The notes: generated by a model not told the origin, from the letters alone. A stretch of 64,000 bases of DNA from Hyphomicrobium sp. ghe19 (GCF_902712875.1 NZ_LR743509.1:2804001-2868000), one strand, 5' to 3'; positions 37,320 to 46,317 are shown, counted from the first letter of the stretch. Numbers and translations: made by a program.

Positions 37320-38585
37320 TTAAGTAATGCTCTTGGGATCGATCACGGCAAGAGTCGGAATTGGCACAACGAACTTTGCTCCCCATTCCCCCACGTGACG
37401 CATTTGCTTGACGATCTCGTCTTTCAGATTCCACGGCAGGATCAGCAAATAATCGGGCCGGGCCTTGTCAATTTCTTCGACCGAAAGAATTGGGATATGC
37501 ATGCCCGGTGTGAAGCGCCCATGCTTGTAAGGATTGCGATCCACCGTAAAGTCCAGGAAGTCCGTGCCGATGCCGCAATAGTTGAGCAACGTATTGCCCT
37601 TACCCGGTGCACCGTAGCCGCAGACACTTTTGCCCTCTTTCTTGGCGTTGATCAGGAAAGTTAGCAGCTCACGCTTCGTCCGCTGCGCTTTCGCGGAAAA
37701 TGCGCGATACCCTTCGACGCTGCAGAACCCGAGTTGTTTCTCTCGCTCGATCAGCGCCGTCACCCGTGAGCTGACTTCATGCCTTGCGGCGGCGTGAGCG
37801 AGGTAGACTCGCAATGAGCCGCCGTGCGTGGGAAGCTCCTCCACGTCGAAACACCGCAAACCATGCATACGCGCAAGCCGTTCGACAACGACTGCCGACA
37901 GGTACGAGAAATGCTCGTGATAGATGGTGTCGAATTGATTCTCCTCCATCAAGCGCTCAAGATGGGGAAATTCGAAAGTAGCTACTCCGTCCGGCTTGAG
38001 GAGCTGCGCCACACCTCCGACGAAGTCATTGATATCCGGGACATGGGCGAGAACGTTATTGCCGACGATGAGATCGGCTGCGTAGCCCTCGTTTGATAGG
38101 TATTTTGCGAGATCGACGCCAAAGAACTCTACTTTTATCGGTATCCCTTTCGACTGAGCAACCTTTGCGACATTGGCTGCCGGCTCGATGCCGAGGACCG
38201 GCACGCCGAGAGGTCCGAAGTGCTGAAGAAGATAACCGTCATTGCAGGCAATCTCGACCACCAGGCTGTCGCCGCCCAGTTGGAGCCTCTTCGTGATCAT
38301 CTCGCAATAATTTTTTGCGTGAGCGATCCACGAGGTGGAATAGGACGAAAAATAAGCATACTCGGTGAAAATATGATCCGGCCGGACGTACTCGCTGAGC
38401 TGCACCAGGAAACATTTATCGCAGACGAAAACGCGGAGAGGATAATAGGGCTCCATTGAATCGATCTGGTCGGCCGGCACAAAACTCTCGCACAACGGCG
38501 ACATGCCGAGATCGACGAAAATGTGGTGCAGTGGGTTCCGGCAGAGGCGGCATGCGGGTGCTGAGATAGCTGCGTGCGATGTCAA
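37320..38585 (-). CDS. SAM-dependent sugar C-methyltransferase (TylC3/NovU-like)
   Basis: A 421-residue three-domain methyltransferase. The N-terminal zinc-binding domain has CRLC and CDKC pairs; the central SAM domain has VVEIACNDGYLL and GIEPAANVA; EFPHLERLMEENQFDTIYHEHFSYLS and the C-terminal GYGAPGKGNTLLNYCGI complete the pattern of enzymes that C-methylate NDP-4-keto-deoxysugars. The frame is open to 38675, but the TTG at 38585, preceded by AAGGG at 8 bases, gives the usual length and puts the zinc domain near the N-terminus. It suggests a branched-chain deoxysugar in the polymer. Confidence 0.88.
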   Translation of the reverse strand: MTSHAAISAPACRLCRNPLHHIFVDLGMSPLCESFVPADQIDSMEPYYPLRVFVCDKCFLVQLSEYVRPDHIFTEYAYFSSYSTSWIAHAKNYCEMITKRLQLGGDSLVVEIACNDGYLLQHFGPLGVPVLGIEPAANVAKVAQSKGIPIKVEFFGVDLAKYLSNEGYAADLIVGNNVLAHVPDINDFVGGVAQLLKPDGVATFEFPHLERLMEENQFDTIYHEHFSYLSAVVVERLARMHGLRCFDVEELPTHGGSLRVYLAHAAARHEVSSRVTALIEREKQLGFCSVEGYRAFSAKAQRTKRELLTFLINAKKEGKSVCGYGAPGKGNTLLNYCGIGTDFLDFTVDRNPYKHGRFTPGMHIPILSVEEIDKARPDYLLILPWNLKDEIVKQMRHVGEWGAKFVVPIPTLAVIDPKSIT

Positions 38586-39017
38586 ACGATGTTCCCTTGA
38601 TCCAATTGACGCTTCTAACAGCCCGCCCCATTTTCGCCGACGACCGGGGACCCGATCGTCGAACGAACTCTGCACTGCGGAGAATCGTGGAGTTCACACA
38701 TTATGGACACCGCTCCGGGCAGCAGCACCGAAGCGCCGGTGTACGCAACCTCTACACACCGCCATTGAGTGAATGATCATTAGTCGACACCATTCAGCAA
38801 TAGCATTCGGCAGTCCACGCGACGCTCAATGCAACGAAGTTCAAATACTCCGCTCACGATCCACCAATTGTCCGCGGACACCGCACGCCGTCGCGGTGCG
38901 AATTTGGCTGTACACGTAGTCGTCGTGCTCAAGCAGGTCAACTAAGGGCCAGTGTGCAGGTTAATGGCGACTCATCCGCTTCGATCGTTCCTTTCCAGAA
39001 ATTCCTCCGCAGTGAGA
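38586..39017. other. Intergenic region with a possible coding remnant
   Basis: This 432-base gap should contain the promoter of the C-methyltransferase. On the minus strand at about 38840-38955 about 38 codons between stops read like real protein (including VDLLEHDDYVYSQIRTA and GVRGQLVDRERS), with no start codon, suggesting a fragment of a lost gene. I do not recognise the parent family. Confidence 0.3.
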
Positions 39018-40367
39018 TCAGGCATTGGAAGCGCGCGCGCCAACCGGATCAGGGGAGGTTCGCAGACCGCCGAGCGCCTTCTCGGCCGCCCGCTCTCCAC
39101 TCAGGAACGCCTGATCTGTCCAGGCATGATCCCAATCTCCGTAGCGGCCACAATAGATAACCCCTATGTCGTCTAGATAACCGTGCACGGTCGCGATCGC
39201 TTTCCGACGATCAAGATCGAAAATGACATTCCCGTACGGAATGATGGCGGCGTCCTTCAGCATGATAGTGTCGCTGTCACGAATGAAGCCGCAGCGGCGC
39301 AGGTCGGCAATCGCCGGTTCGATCAGATCCTGCGGGTCGCCCGTGAACGGCTTGTACTTGTCCGAGAAGTAGTATTCCGCCTGGATCGTCCCGCAACCCG
39401 GTGGCGCGTTGTTATCCGAAAACATGTGGGGCAGGTTCACGCGCGAGAACTTGATGTCGGTGTCGTAGAAATAGGTAACCCCCGTTTCCGAAAGGTCGGC
39501 ACGATCGATGCCCAGATTGACCAGCACCGTTCGCGTGAATGCGAGCTTGCCGGCTGCGTCCAGCACGTCTTGAGGCGCGCCTTCGATCAGCGGGATCAGA
39601 TCGGGCAGCGGGATCGATGAGATGACCTGGTCGTAGCCAACCACGGTTCCGTTTTCGAAACGCAGCGTTTTCTGCTTCGGGTCGAGATTGACCAGCCGGT
39701 GATTGACCTTGAGCTGAAATCGCTTAGCCATCGGGTCGAGGTAGCTTTGGAAGCCGCCCGTCGTCGGGTAGCGAAATTTGTCGACGTAGTGGGCACCGGC
39801 GACTTCCATGCCGCCGAGAGCGCCGCGCAGAACCTCCTCCAGGCTCGGACGGTACATGCGCGGACCGACCCAGTCGGTCGTCAGCTGATCCATCGTGACG
39901 GTGTGATATTTGTGGCCGTAGACGAGCGGGAACGTCTCGGCGATCGTCTTCCCGTATGTCGCGAGCAGCCATTCCGCATATGTGGCGCCGGGCTTCGGCT
40001 CGACGTTCTGGACCGCGACGAAGTCTGCGATGGCCTTGGTGACGAAATCCGGAGGGAGCCCACGCAAGTTGCATTGGACGGGATGCTTTATACGGTAACC
40101 CTGCCAGTAATTGTCGATCTTGAAGGTTCGCTCTTCGAACTTGCCTTCGACGCTGTCTGCAAGGACATCCGCCACGTGGCCGTTCTTGGTGAAAGAGATA
40201 TGTCCTCCCTCGTCGAAGACAAATCCGCTCTTATATCGAAACGACCTCGTGTGACCGCCGAGAACAGCATTCACATCGTAGCAGACTGCAGGAACGGAGG
40301 CCCCATCAAGCGCATGACATGCGCCGAAACCTGCCATACCACTTCCGAGCACAGCAATGGGTTGCAC
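39018..40367 (-). CDS. FAD-dependent amine-oxidase-like oxidoreductase
   Basis: A 449-residue flavoprotein. AVLGSGMAGFGACHAL near the N-terminus is the dinucleotide-binding fold; GGHTRSF and DEGGHISF follow as in protoporphyrinogen oxidase/UDP-galactopyranose mutase-like enzymes. YTTGGF-like FRYPTTGGFQSYLDPMAKRF and the C-terminal GVIYCGRYGDWDHAWTDQAFLSGERAAEKAL fit the amine oxidase family. The GTG at 40367 follows AAGGAGG by 7 bases; the frame can be extended 10 codons to an ATG but the strong site decides the start. In this context it could oxidise or isomerise a sugar nucleotide; this is inference. Confidence 0.78.
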   Translation of the reverse strand: MQPIAVLGSGMAGFGACHALDGASVPAVCYDVNAVLGGHTRSFRYKSGFVFDEGGHISFTKNGHVADVLADSVEGKFEERTFKIDNYWQGYRIKHPVQCNLRGLPPDFVTKAIADFVAVQNVEPKPGATYAEWLLATYGKTIAETFPLVYGHKYHTVTMDQLTTDWVGPRMYRPSLEEVLRGALGGMEVAGAHYVDKFRYPTTGGFQSYLDPMAKRFQLKVNHRLVNLDPKQKTLRFENGTVVGYDQVISSIPLPDLIPLIEGAPQDVLDAAGKLAFTRTVLVNLGIDRADLSETGVTYFYDTDIKFSRVNLPHMFSDNNAPPGCGTIQAEYYFSDKYKPFTGDPQDLIEPAIADLRRCGFIRDSDTIMLKDAAIIPYGNVIFDLDRRKAIATVHGYLDDIGVIYCGRYGDWDHAWTDQAFLSGERAAEKALGGLRTSPDPVGARASNA

Positions 40368-40477
40368 GTCATTTCCTCCTTCTTGAGCGACCACCAATTC
40401 GACGGGATTGCCGCCAATTGCCGAGTTTCAACACTAATTCCCTTTCGATTTGAAAATCCTTGATGTACTGATTCAAT

Positions 40478-40860
40478 TCAATCCCCTCCGTACCATTCGA
40501 TCGCCTTACGAATGCCGAGTCGTAGTCGGCGACCAATTAATTGAAAGCTCCAATTCCGCTGTTTTCGCCGCGCCGATAGCTCTAATGGGCCAGCCATTCT
40601 CTCCACAAGGTCTCCCGTAGCAATTATCGAGCCAGACCTGCGATGTCGACGGAATTTCCGTTAACGGCAGGATCGATCGCGAGTTCGGCTCGACAAACAA
40701 GCCGACCGTGACCATCCGGCTAACGCCCGTCCGAGCAAGCGCGCACAGAAGATTTACCATCGTTGAAGGTTGTTCAGAAAAGCGAATCAGCAAGTCATTA
40801 TTCACGAGGTCAGCAAGGCATATTTATGCGTTGAGGTCGAAGGTAACTTCGAAAGTCAAC
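40478..40860 (-). pseudogene. Decayed NAD-dependent epimerase/dehydratase (SDR) gene
   Basis: Pieces of one SDR are readable in two frames. One frame gives CLADLV, then NLLCALARTGVSRMVTVG and LPLTEIPSTSQ, resembling the NLLEAxxRxGVxRxV and PLTE stretches of epimerases. The other gives IIATGDLVERMAGPLELS and, at the end, LGIRKAIEWYGGD before a TGA at 40478-40480, the normal C-terminal helix of the family. The N-terminus has in-frame stops, the frame shifts near 40620, and roughly 130 residues between the two parts (with the YxxxK site) are missing. It lies between two intact FAD oxidoreductase genes. Confidence 0.6.
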
Positions 40861-41086
40861 GAGAGAATGACGCTAACATTGGAGCGCAATTGGCAGTGGG
40901 GGCGAGTCGAGGTAACACGCCGTAGCCACTGATCGCCTCGGTTTTCGTCCCTGATTTACGGGGCGTAGCCAAATTCGCCATTTGCGAAGACTGAAAGTCT
41001 CCCTCGCGAACAATAATTGCAACTCGAAATCTCCGTCGGCTTTGAGGCCGAAAACATCCCAATCGACTTTTGACAAGTCTCGGATT

Positions 41087-42205
41087 TCAAGCGAGGAGGC
41101 GGGCCACGTTGGCCCCAATCGCCAGCGACGACGTGAGCCCCGGGCTTTCGATGCCGTATAGTCCCACAAAGCCCCGAATTCCGTGCTGCTGTTCGCCGTG
41201 GATCGCAAAGTCGGCGGGCGGCATGCCATTCGAATAAATCTTCGGACGGATTCCGGTATAGGCGGGGACGAGCGCGCCTTCGGGGAGCCCCGGCCAATAC
41301 CGCTTTATCTCTTTCGCGAAAATCTCGCGCCGCGCGTCCGCGTCGACAAACGCGTAATCAATGTCGTCCTGCCAAAATATGTCGGGCCCAAATCGTGCCC
41401 CGCCCGATATATCGAGCGTCAAGTGGATGCCGAGCGCGTCAGGCGTCGGCATCGGATAAATGAGGTGCTTGAAGGGCGCCCGCGCCGACAGTGCGAAGTA
41501 ATGGCCTTTTGCCGGATAGAGGCTCGGCACCACGTATTCGGACTTTGCGGGCTGGAGCATTCGTCCGACGCGCGTTGCGCTTAATCCGGCGGCATTGATG
41601 AGGCGAGCACACGAGAGTTCGGAGACCTCGCCCGCCGATAGGATGGACAGCTGGAATTCGCTCTCGGTCGTCAGCTTTACGCCGGCGACTTCGGAGTTGA
41701 AGGCGATTTGGCCTCCGGCGTCGAGAAGCCGGGTTTCGAGCGCTGCCATGAACAGGTGGCTATCGATTACCCCGGTCGACGGTGACAAGGTCGCGGCGAC
41801 GCACCGAATATCAGGTTCGAGCCGTTGGACTTCCGCTGCCGTCAAACGGGTGAGATCGTGCACACCGTTGCGCGCCGCCCTTTCCTCGATGACTGCGAGC
41901 TGTGCGATCTCCGCTTCGCTCGTTGCGACGAGAAGCTTGCCGCAACGGTTGACCGGCACCTTGTAGTCTTCGGCGAATGCGTAGAGGCGTTCGCGGCCCT
42001 CGACGCAGAGCTTGGCTCGCAGCGACCCTTCCGGATAATAAATTCCAGCGTGAATCACCTCGGAATTTCTCGAAGACGTCTCGGTGCCGAATGTGTGGTG
42101 CCGTTCGAGGACAAGAACGTCCTGTCCGAGGCTCGCGAGTTCGGCCGCGATGGCGAGACCGACGACGCCGGATCCGATGACCACCGTTTCGACTTCGACT
42201 GGCAT
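41087..42205 (-). CDS. FAD-dependent oxidoreductase, L-2-hydroxyglutarate oxidase-like (DAO family)
   Basis: A 372-residue flavoprotein. TVVIGSGVVGLAIAAELASLGQDVLVLE (about 7-34) binds FAD; SSRNSEVIHAGIYYPEGSLRAKLCVEGR is a strong signature of the LhgO subfamily, which oxidises L-2-hydroxyglutarate using a membrane acceptor. GIRPKIYSNGMPPADFAI and VGLYGIESPGLTSSLAIG close the domain. The ATG at 42205 is preferred to an extension to 42274. It is next to a truncated gene on the other strand and is probably a metabolic gene at the edge of the polysaccharide locus. Confidence 0.87.
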   Translation of the reverse strand: MPVEVETVVIGSGVVGLAIAAELASLGQDVLVLERHHTFGTETSSRNSEVIHAGIYYPEGSLRAKLCVEGRERLYAFAEDYKVPVNRCGKLLVATSEAEIAQLAVIEERAARNGVHDLTRLTAAEVQRLEPDIRCVAATLSPSTGVIDSHLFMAALETRLLDAGGQIAFNSEVAGVKLTTESEFQLSILSAGEVSELSCARLINAAGLSATRVGRMLQPAKSEYVVPSLYPAKGHYFALSARAPFKHLIYPMPTPDALGIHLTLDISGGARFGPDIFWQDDIDYAFVDADARREIFAKEIKRYWPGLPEGALVPAYTGIRPKIYSNGMPPADFAIHGEQQHGIRGFVGLYGIESPGLTSSLAIGANVARLLA

Positions 42206-42242
42206 TTTAGGAATGCCTCTCCCGCTTGTTCCGAGCTGCCAC

Positions 42243-42781
42243 CGGATCGTGGATGGATTTGCCCGGGAACACAAACGGCTTTCGCGACTATCGTGAAAGG
42301 CGAAGATTCAGGCCCAAAAACCAACGCTCAGGCGGGTCATTATCCTCGTGAGCTCAACCACGTGATGCGCCGGGCCATGACTGTGTGGGTCGATCACGTC
42401 GACGCGCTGCTCGAAAACAGCGGACAGCCTGATTTCATGGGCATCGTGTTCGACGATTGGGTGACGAAGCCTTCTTATCGCGAGGCAATCGCCAACCGGC
42501 TAGGCTTCAAAGCTGTCGCGCAACCGAGAGCTTCGCGCGCTAAGGCCGGAGGCGGAAGCTCGTTCGACGGTCGCGCCCAGGTCGCCGGAACGGACCCAAG
42601 CTCGCTCTTGCAGCGCAGCCAGCGGTTGAGTCCTGCGGAACGCGATTTATTGGAGCGAGTTCTGGCGGACGCGGCGATCGTCGAAGCCCAGCGCAAGTTG
42701 CGTGCGTTTCTCCAGAGCGAAGAGCGCCTCAAAGAAACGTCAAGCGATGCAGGTCGCTCACATGCCGGCGAGCCCGGATGA
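42243..42781 (+). pseudogene. C-terminal fragment of a sulfotransferase-like gene
   Basis: An open frame ending at 42781 reads like the C-terminal part of a larger protein. It has WVDHVDALLE, then GIVFDDWVTKPSYREAIANRLGF, GGGSSFDG and a terminal helical stretch with LSPAERDLLERVL. The order W-x-x-H, I-x-F-D-x-W, Y-R-x-x-I-A-x-x-LG and GGGSSFDG resembles sulfotransferase-like proteins of polysaccharide loci. Nothing upstream encodes the N-terminal nucleotide-binding half; the divergent FAD gene starts instead at 42205. An ATG at 42365 could give a 138-residue product, so a short functional gene cannot be excluded. Confidence 0.4.
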
Positions 42782-42870
42782 CGGCGATGCCGAAGTTGTA
42801 AGGGCTTGTTTTCAGGGACTTGAGGCGCTGATCGATCGCCCGCCGCGCCGTCGCTCCGACACATTGAAAA

Positions 42871-42945
42871 TGGCTGGGATGCCAGGATTCGAACCTGGGA
42901 ATGGAGGAATCAAAATCCTCTGCCTTACCACTTGGCGACATCCCA
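42871..42945 (-). tRNA. tRNA-Gln (anticodon UUG)
   Basis: A 75-base tRNA on the minus strand with the CCA encoded. The acceptor arms are TGGGATG and CATCCCA with G as discriminator; the anticodon loop TTTTGAT between GAGGA and TCCTC gives anticodon TTG, reading CAA. GGTTCGAATCC is the T loop. A good promoter precedes it by 13 bases. Confidence 0.97.
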
Positions 42946-42958
42946 ACGCGGAGACGGG

Positions 42959-42987
42959 GCGATAGCAGTGTTTAAGCCGGGTATCAA
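42959..42987 (-). promoter_or_regulatory. Promoter of the tRNA-Gln gene
   Basis: On the minus strand TTGATA (42982-42987) and TATCGC (42959-42964) are separated by 17 bases, and the tRNA 5' end follows the -10 box by 13 bases. This is close to a vegetative-sigma consensus. Confidence 0.55.
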
Positions 42988-43300
42988 GGTGCACTTGCGG
43001 GCGGCGATTTGATGCACAACGGCCCAGCAAAGCGATCTGGCGCCCGGCCTGTTGCTCATCCCGCCATCGGTATTTTCAGAAGAATGGCATGCGGCAGCGC
43101 CGCTCTAATCGGTCGAGATCGGCGCTCGTTTGAACGTGCTTTGCCCAAGTGCATTCGTGTCGCGATACGAGCGGCGCCGTTGAACTGCCCTTGCGCTTGC
43201 CGCCGCATACCAGTCGTCGGTCGCTTCCCTGTTCCACTCCCCCATAAAAGCTGTCCGGGTTGTTGCACGAGGAACCTGCAACATTCCGCGAAGAGGCGCT
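42988..43300. other. Region between two tRNA genes
   Basis: About 310 bases between the divergently oriented tRNA promoters. Short frames on both strands have no recognisable motif or good start and overlap one another. I see nothing that can be annotated. Confidence 0.4.
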
Positions 43301-43329
43301 TGCGGGACGTGATCGGGGTCGCTATAACC
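43301..43329 (+). promoter_or_regulatory. Probable promoter of the tRNA-Pro gene
   Basis: TTGCGG (43301-43306) and TATAAC (43324-43329) are spaced by 17 bases, about 60 bases before the tRNA. A small hairpin (AGCCT...AGGCT, 43366-43380) lies between them in the presumed leader. Confidence 0.4.
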
Positions 43330-43388
43330 CCGGTCTCCCTGGTGCCCCTGCGGTGCCGGGGGAAGCCTTTATTAGGCTGACGGTCGGG

Positions 43389-43465
43389 CGGAGCGTAGCG
43401 CAGCCTGGTAGCGCACTTGCTTCGGGAGCAAGGGGTCGGAGGTTCGAATCCTCTCGCTCCGACCA
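43389..43465 (+). tRNA. tRNA-Pro (anticodon CGG)
   Basis: A 77-base tRNA starting CGGAGCG and ending CGCTCCG-A-CCA, so CCA is encoded. The anticodon loop TTCGGGA between CTTGC and GCAAG gives anticodon CGG, reading CCG. GGTTCGAATCC forms the T arm. Its 3' end is followed by unrelated sequence with no obvious attachment-site duplication within the window. Confidence 0.97.
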
Positions 43466-43682
43466 GTTTCCTTCGAAACCATTGAGGTGGGTTCGCAAGA
43501 TCGGGCTTGCGGTTCGGGCCCGATGGGCTTTTCGGACTTCATTTCTGTTGTAGAGGCCGGCGCTATTTCGCGGCACGGCTTGCTTGCCCAACGGCGATTA
43601 TCCGCATCTTACGATGGCCGGTTCCGGGACCCGTGATATCGTGAATGCGGGCATATCCGCCTGGCCGCGCTAAGGATCACGC

Positions 43683-44615
43683 ATGAGGGGGTTGATTTCC
43701 CGCTTAACTCGGCAGCTTCGCGGCTGGCCAGATCCGAGCGTCACGGCTTGCCTGATCATCAAGGACGAAGGCCGGTATCTGCCCGAATGGATCGCTCACT
43801 ACCTCGCGCTCGGGTTCGATCGCATCGTCGTCTATGACAATGATTCCGGACCCGACACGCTGGCCGTCGAACGCATCTGCAGCCAGCAAGACGCGCGGAT
43901 CACCGTCATCCCCTGGCCCGACGTTCCGTCGCGATTCTCACAAATAACGGCTTACGAAGATGCGCTCGCGCGCTGCGCGACCGATTGGATCGCATTCTTC
44001 GACACAGACGAATTCCTCGTTCTCAAAAAGCACGCCTCGATCCAAAGCTATCTCAAATGCGCGCCGGTCGATGCCGGTGCCGTCTGCATCAACTGGGTCA
44101 TATTCGGCTCCAGCGGAGAAGCTCGTTATCGGCCCGAGTTGGTCGCTCGACGGTTCCGCCGATGCTCACTAACGGCGAGCATCAATCAACATGTCAAAAG
44201 TATCGTGCGAAAGGCGGGCGCAAAGCGCATGTCCCATTGTCACTCGCCCAAATTGAGGAAACGCTTCAGATTCGTTGATGGCGAGCTGAAACCCATCACG
44301 CTCGAACAGCGCGCTTTCAACGCGAACTACACATATGAAACGGCGCAGCTCAATCATTATGTCTTGAGATCGCGGGAAGAGTATCAGTGGAAGGTGGAAC
44401 GCGGGAGTCCCGAACCCCAAGAGGGAGGATTCAAGTATCGGAAATTCGCCGATCCTGAAGCCTTCTGGACGCAGCACGATTTCAACGACAGCGACGACGA
44501 CCGATCGATCGATGTCTGGGTCGACAGGGCGAGCGAACTCAGGTCAAAGTTCGACAGGGCGCTCGGCGAGCAGACACCTGCTATTGAAGTGCGCGCTATT
44601 TCGATTTCCCCCTAG
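43683..44615 (+). CDS. Glycosyltransferase family 2/92-like protein
   Basis: A 310-residue GT-A-type protein. TACLIIKDEGRYLPEWIAHYLALGFDRIVVYDNDS (about 20-54) is the characteristic opening of the Glyco_tranf_2_4 / family 92 group; WIAFFDTDEFLVL (about 102-114) carries the DxD metal site. NQHVKSIVRKAG and LNHYVLRSREEY are also typical. These enzymes modify surface polysaccharide or lipopolysaccharide. It is a single gene downstream of tRNA-Pro; the closest downstream gene is an acyltransferase. Confidence 0.85.
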   Translation: MRGLISRLTRQLRGWPDPSVTACLIIKDEGRYLPEWIAHYLALGFDRIVVYDNDSGPDTLAVERICSQQDARITVIPWPDVPSRFSQITAYEDALARCATDWIAFFDTDEFLVLKKHASIQSYLKCAPVDAGAVCINWVIFGSSGEARYRPELVARRFRRCSLTASINQHVKSIVRKAGAKRMSHCHSPKLRKRFRFVDGELKPITLEQRAFNANYTYETAQLNHYVLRSREEYQWKVERGSPEPQEGGFKYRKFADPEAFWTQHDFNDSDDDRSIDVWVDRASELRSKFDRALGEQTPAIEVRAISISP

Positions 44616-44843
44616 TTCTTCCGTCTCATTCGTGCATGGATAATGCGAAGAACGGATGCTCAAGGCACCTTCTTTGAATCGCACGTAAAACAGACGCATC
44701 CGCGAATTCGGTTCGCGTTGCTGCGCTGGTCAAAAGCTGGGGGCTCACTCGAACAATGAGACCGAACGAGAGCGGCGCGCGTTGCATTCCGCCGACAATC
44801 GCAAGTTATTGCTTCCCGACTGCTATCACCGTTGACGGGCGCC

Positions 44844-46022
44844 ATGCGGCATAAGGAGGATCACGCCTCTTTTCCCATGATCGATGTCCTACGTGGTTTC
44901 GCCGCGACCTTCGTCGTGGTCTATCACGTGATGCACTATTTTCCGCTTCCCGGCGCGCCGGCGGGCGGCCCGCGATGGGTCCAGTACGGCTGGACGGGCG
45001 TCGACCTCTTCTTCGTCATCTCGGGATTTGTCATCAGCCTTTCGGCTTTCCGAGGCATCGATCGACTTGGATCGACCGGATTCCGAATGGACTTCGCCCG
45101 TCAGCGGCTCGCGAGAATAGCGCCGCTTTACTATCTGACCGGGTTTATTTTCGCCGTGACGCTCGTGCCGGCATTGTTCTTCGAAACCAACGCATGGATG
45201 AACTGGCTGGCGCACGCCTTGTTCGCGCACAACCTCTTCCCGAAATTCCATGGATCGATTGACGGCGCAAACTGGTCTGTCGGCACAGAGATGCAATTCT
45301 ACCTGCTTATTCTCTTGGCGGCGCCGTGGCTTCGCAGTGCCAAGTCAATCACAATCGTGATTATCTTTATCGCCATATCGTGGGCATGGCGGCTGACTTC
45401 GTACTTCTATTTCGCACCGGAGGTTTCACCTGCCTCATTCGGAATGTTCTTCTTCCAAACGCAGTTGCCGGGCATGCTCGATGAATTCGCCATCGGCATA
45501 TTGGTCGCCAAGCTCATCCGGTCACCGTCAGATAGCGCTTCGCAACATTTAGCGATGGGGGCGCTGCTCCTTGCCGTCAGTATCGTGGGCATCGCAGCGG
45601 TGACGCTGGCAGCAAATCCGCTTGTCCATTACCTCTTCTTCCGAACGTTCCTTGCGAGCGGGTTCGGCGCTCTTTTGCTACTCGCGTGTCATCTTTCGGG
45701 AACGATCCTCATGGCGGCGTCGCTTCCCTTTCGATACATCGGCAAGATCTCCTACGGCATTTACCTCTGGCACTTGGTCGTGCTGGTACCGATGATGCAG
45801 TTCAAATGGCTGACAGCCGATCGCGCACTTCCCGTGATCCTCGGAAGCACGGCGCTTCTTGCGGCGGTCTCATGGCACTTCTTCGAAAGGCCATTCCTGA
45901 TGCGATACGGCCGCCGCTCTTACCAGACGGAACCACTCACCGAGCCGAAAACGGACCCGCTTAGTGATGAACGCGAGTTGCCATCCCCTGGCTTGGGATT
46001 CAAAGCTCCGGCGGCAAATTGA
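44844..46022 (+). CDS. Acyltransferase 3 family protein (OafA/YrhL-like)
   Basis: A polytopic membrane protein of 392 residues. MIDVLRGFAATFVVVYHVMHYF carries the RG and His signatures and GWTGVDLFFVISGFVIS the second family block. About ten hydrophobic segments are present and the C-terminal tail is hydrophilic (TEPLTEPKTDPL). The first ATG is at 44844; AAGGAGG at 44853-44859 sits 17 bases before the ATG at 44877, so neither start has ideal spacing. The role is O-acetylation of a surface glycan. Its 3' end overlaps the convergent small gene by about 23 bases. Confidence 0.88.
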   Translation: MRHKEDHASFPMIDVLRGFAATFVVVYHVMHYFPLPGAPAGGPRWVQYGWTGVDLFFVISGFVISLSAFRGIDRLGSTGFRMDFARQRLARIAPLYYLTGFIFAVTLVPALFFETNAWMNWLAHALFAHNLFPKFHGSIDGANWSVGTEMQFYLLILLAAPWLRSAKSITIVIIFIAISWAWRLTSYFYFAPEVSPASFGMFFFQTQLPGMLDEFAIGILVAKLIRSPSDSASQHLAMGALLLAVSIVGIAAVTLAANPLVHYLFFRTFLASGFGALLLLACHLSGTILMAASLPFRYIGKISYGIYLWHLVVLVPMMQFKWLTADRALPVILGSTALLAAVSWHFFERPFLMRYGRRSYQTEPLTEPKTDPLSDERELPSPGLGFKAPAAN

Positions 46023-46317
46023 AGTCGATCGCTTCTGCGACGGCTAAAAGCTCGGTTGCACTCGACGCTGTTCCGGTCGCTTCGGCGTCGATCCGCAACA
46101 ATGCTTCGCGCACCTCCGCGACTGTGAACGTCCGCGACGGCGCTCTTGCCGTCAATTTCAGCCGCGAGAGCACGTCGAAAAGTTCGACCTCGTTGGCGAT
46201 ACGGGTCACCCTGTCGGACGAATATTCGGAGACATAAGCGCCGACTGCGCTCGACCAAGCCTTGCTCTCGTCGCCGGCGACAATCCAAAACCAATCTTTC
46301 GGTGAGTATTCTTCCAT
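46000..46317 (-). CDS. Small hypothetical protein paired with the DUF2793 gene
   Basis: A 105-residue protein opening MEEYSPKDWFWIVAGDESK, with no known catalytic motif. Its ATG overlaps the stop of the DUF2793 gene by one base (TGATG), so translation is coupled. Similar short proteins starting with a DW(F/Y)WIVAGD segment accompany phage-tail-like genes in alphaproteobacteria, as I recall. The first half may form a small domain and the second half is helical (VAEVREALLRIDAEA). A tail or assembly-associated role is inferred from the neighbour only. Confidence 0.7.
   Translation of the reverse strand: MEEYSPKDWFWIVAGDESKAWSSAVGAYVSEYSSDRVTRIANEVELFDVLSRLKLTARAPSRTFTVAEVREALLRIDAEATGTASSATELLAVAEAIDFNLPPEL

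Noticed and set aside
43260..43591. Open frames on both strands over the tRNA-Pro gene
   Set aside because: They cross a perfect tRNA cloverleaf and have no supporting motif.
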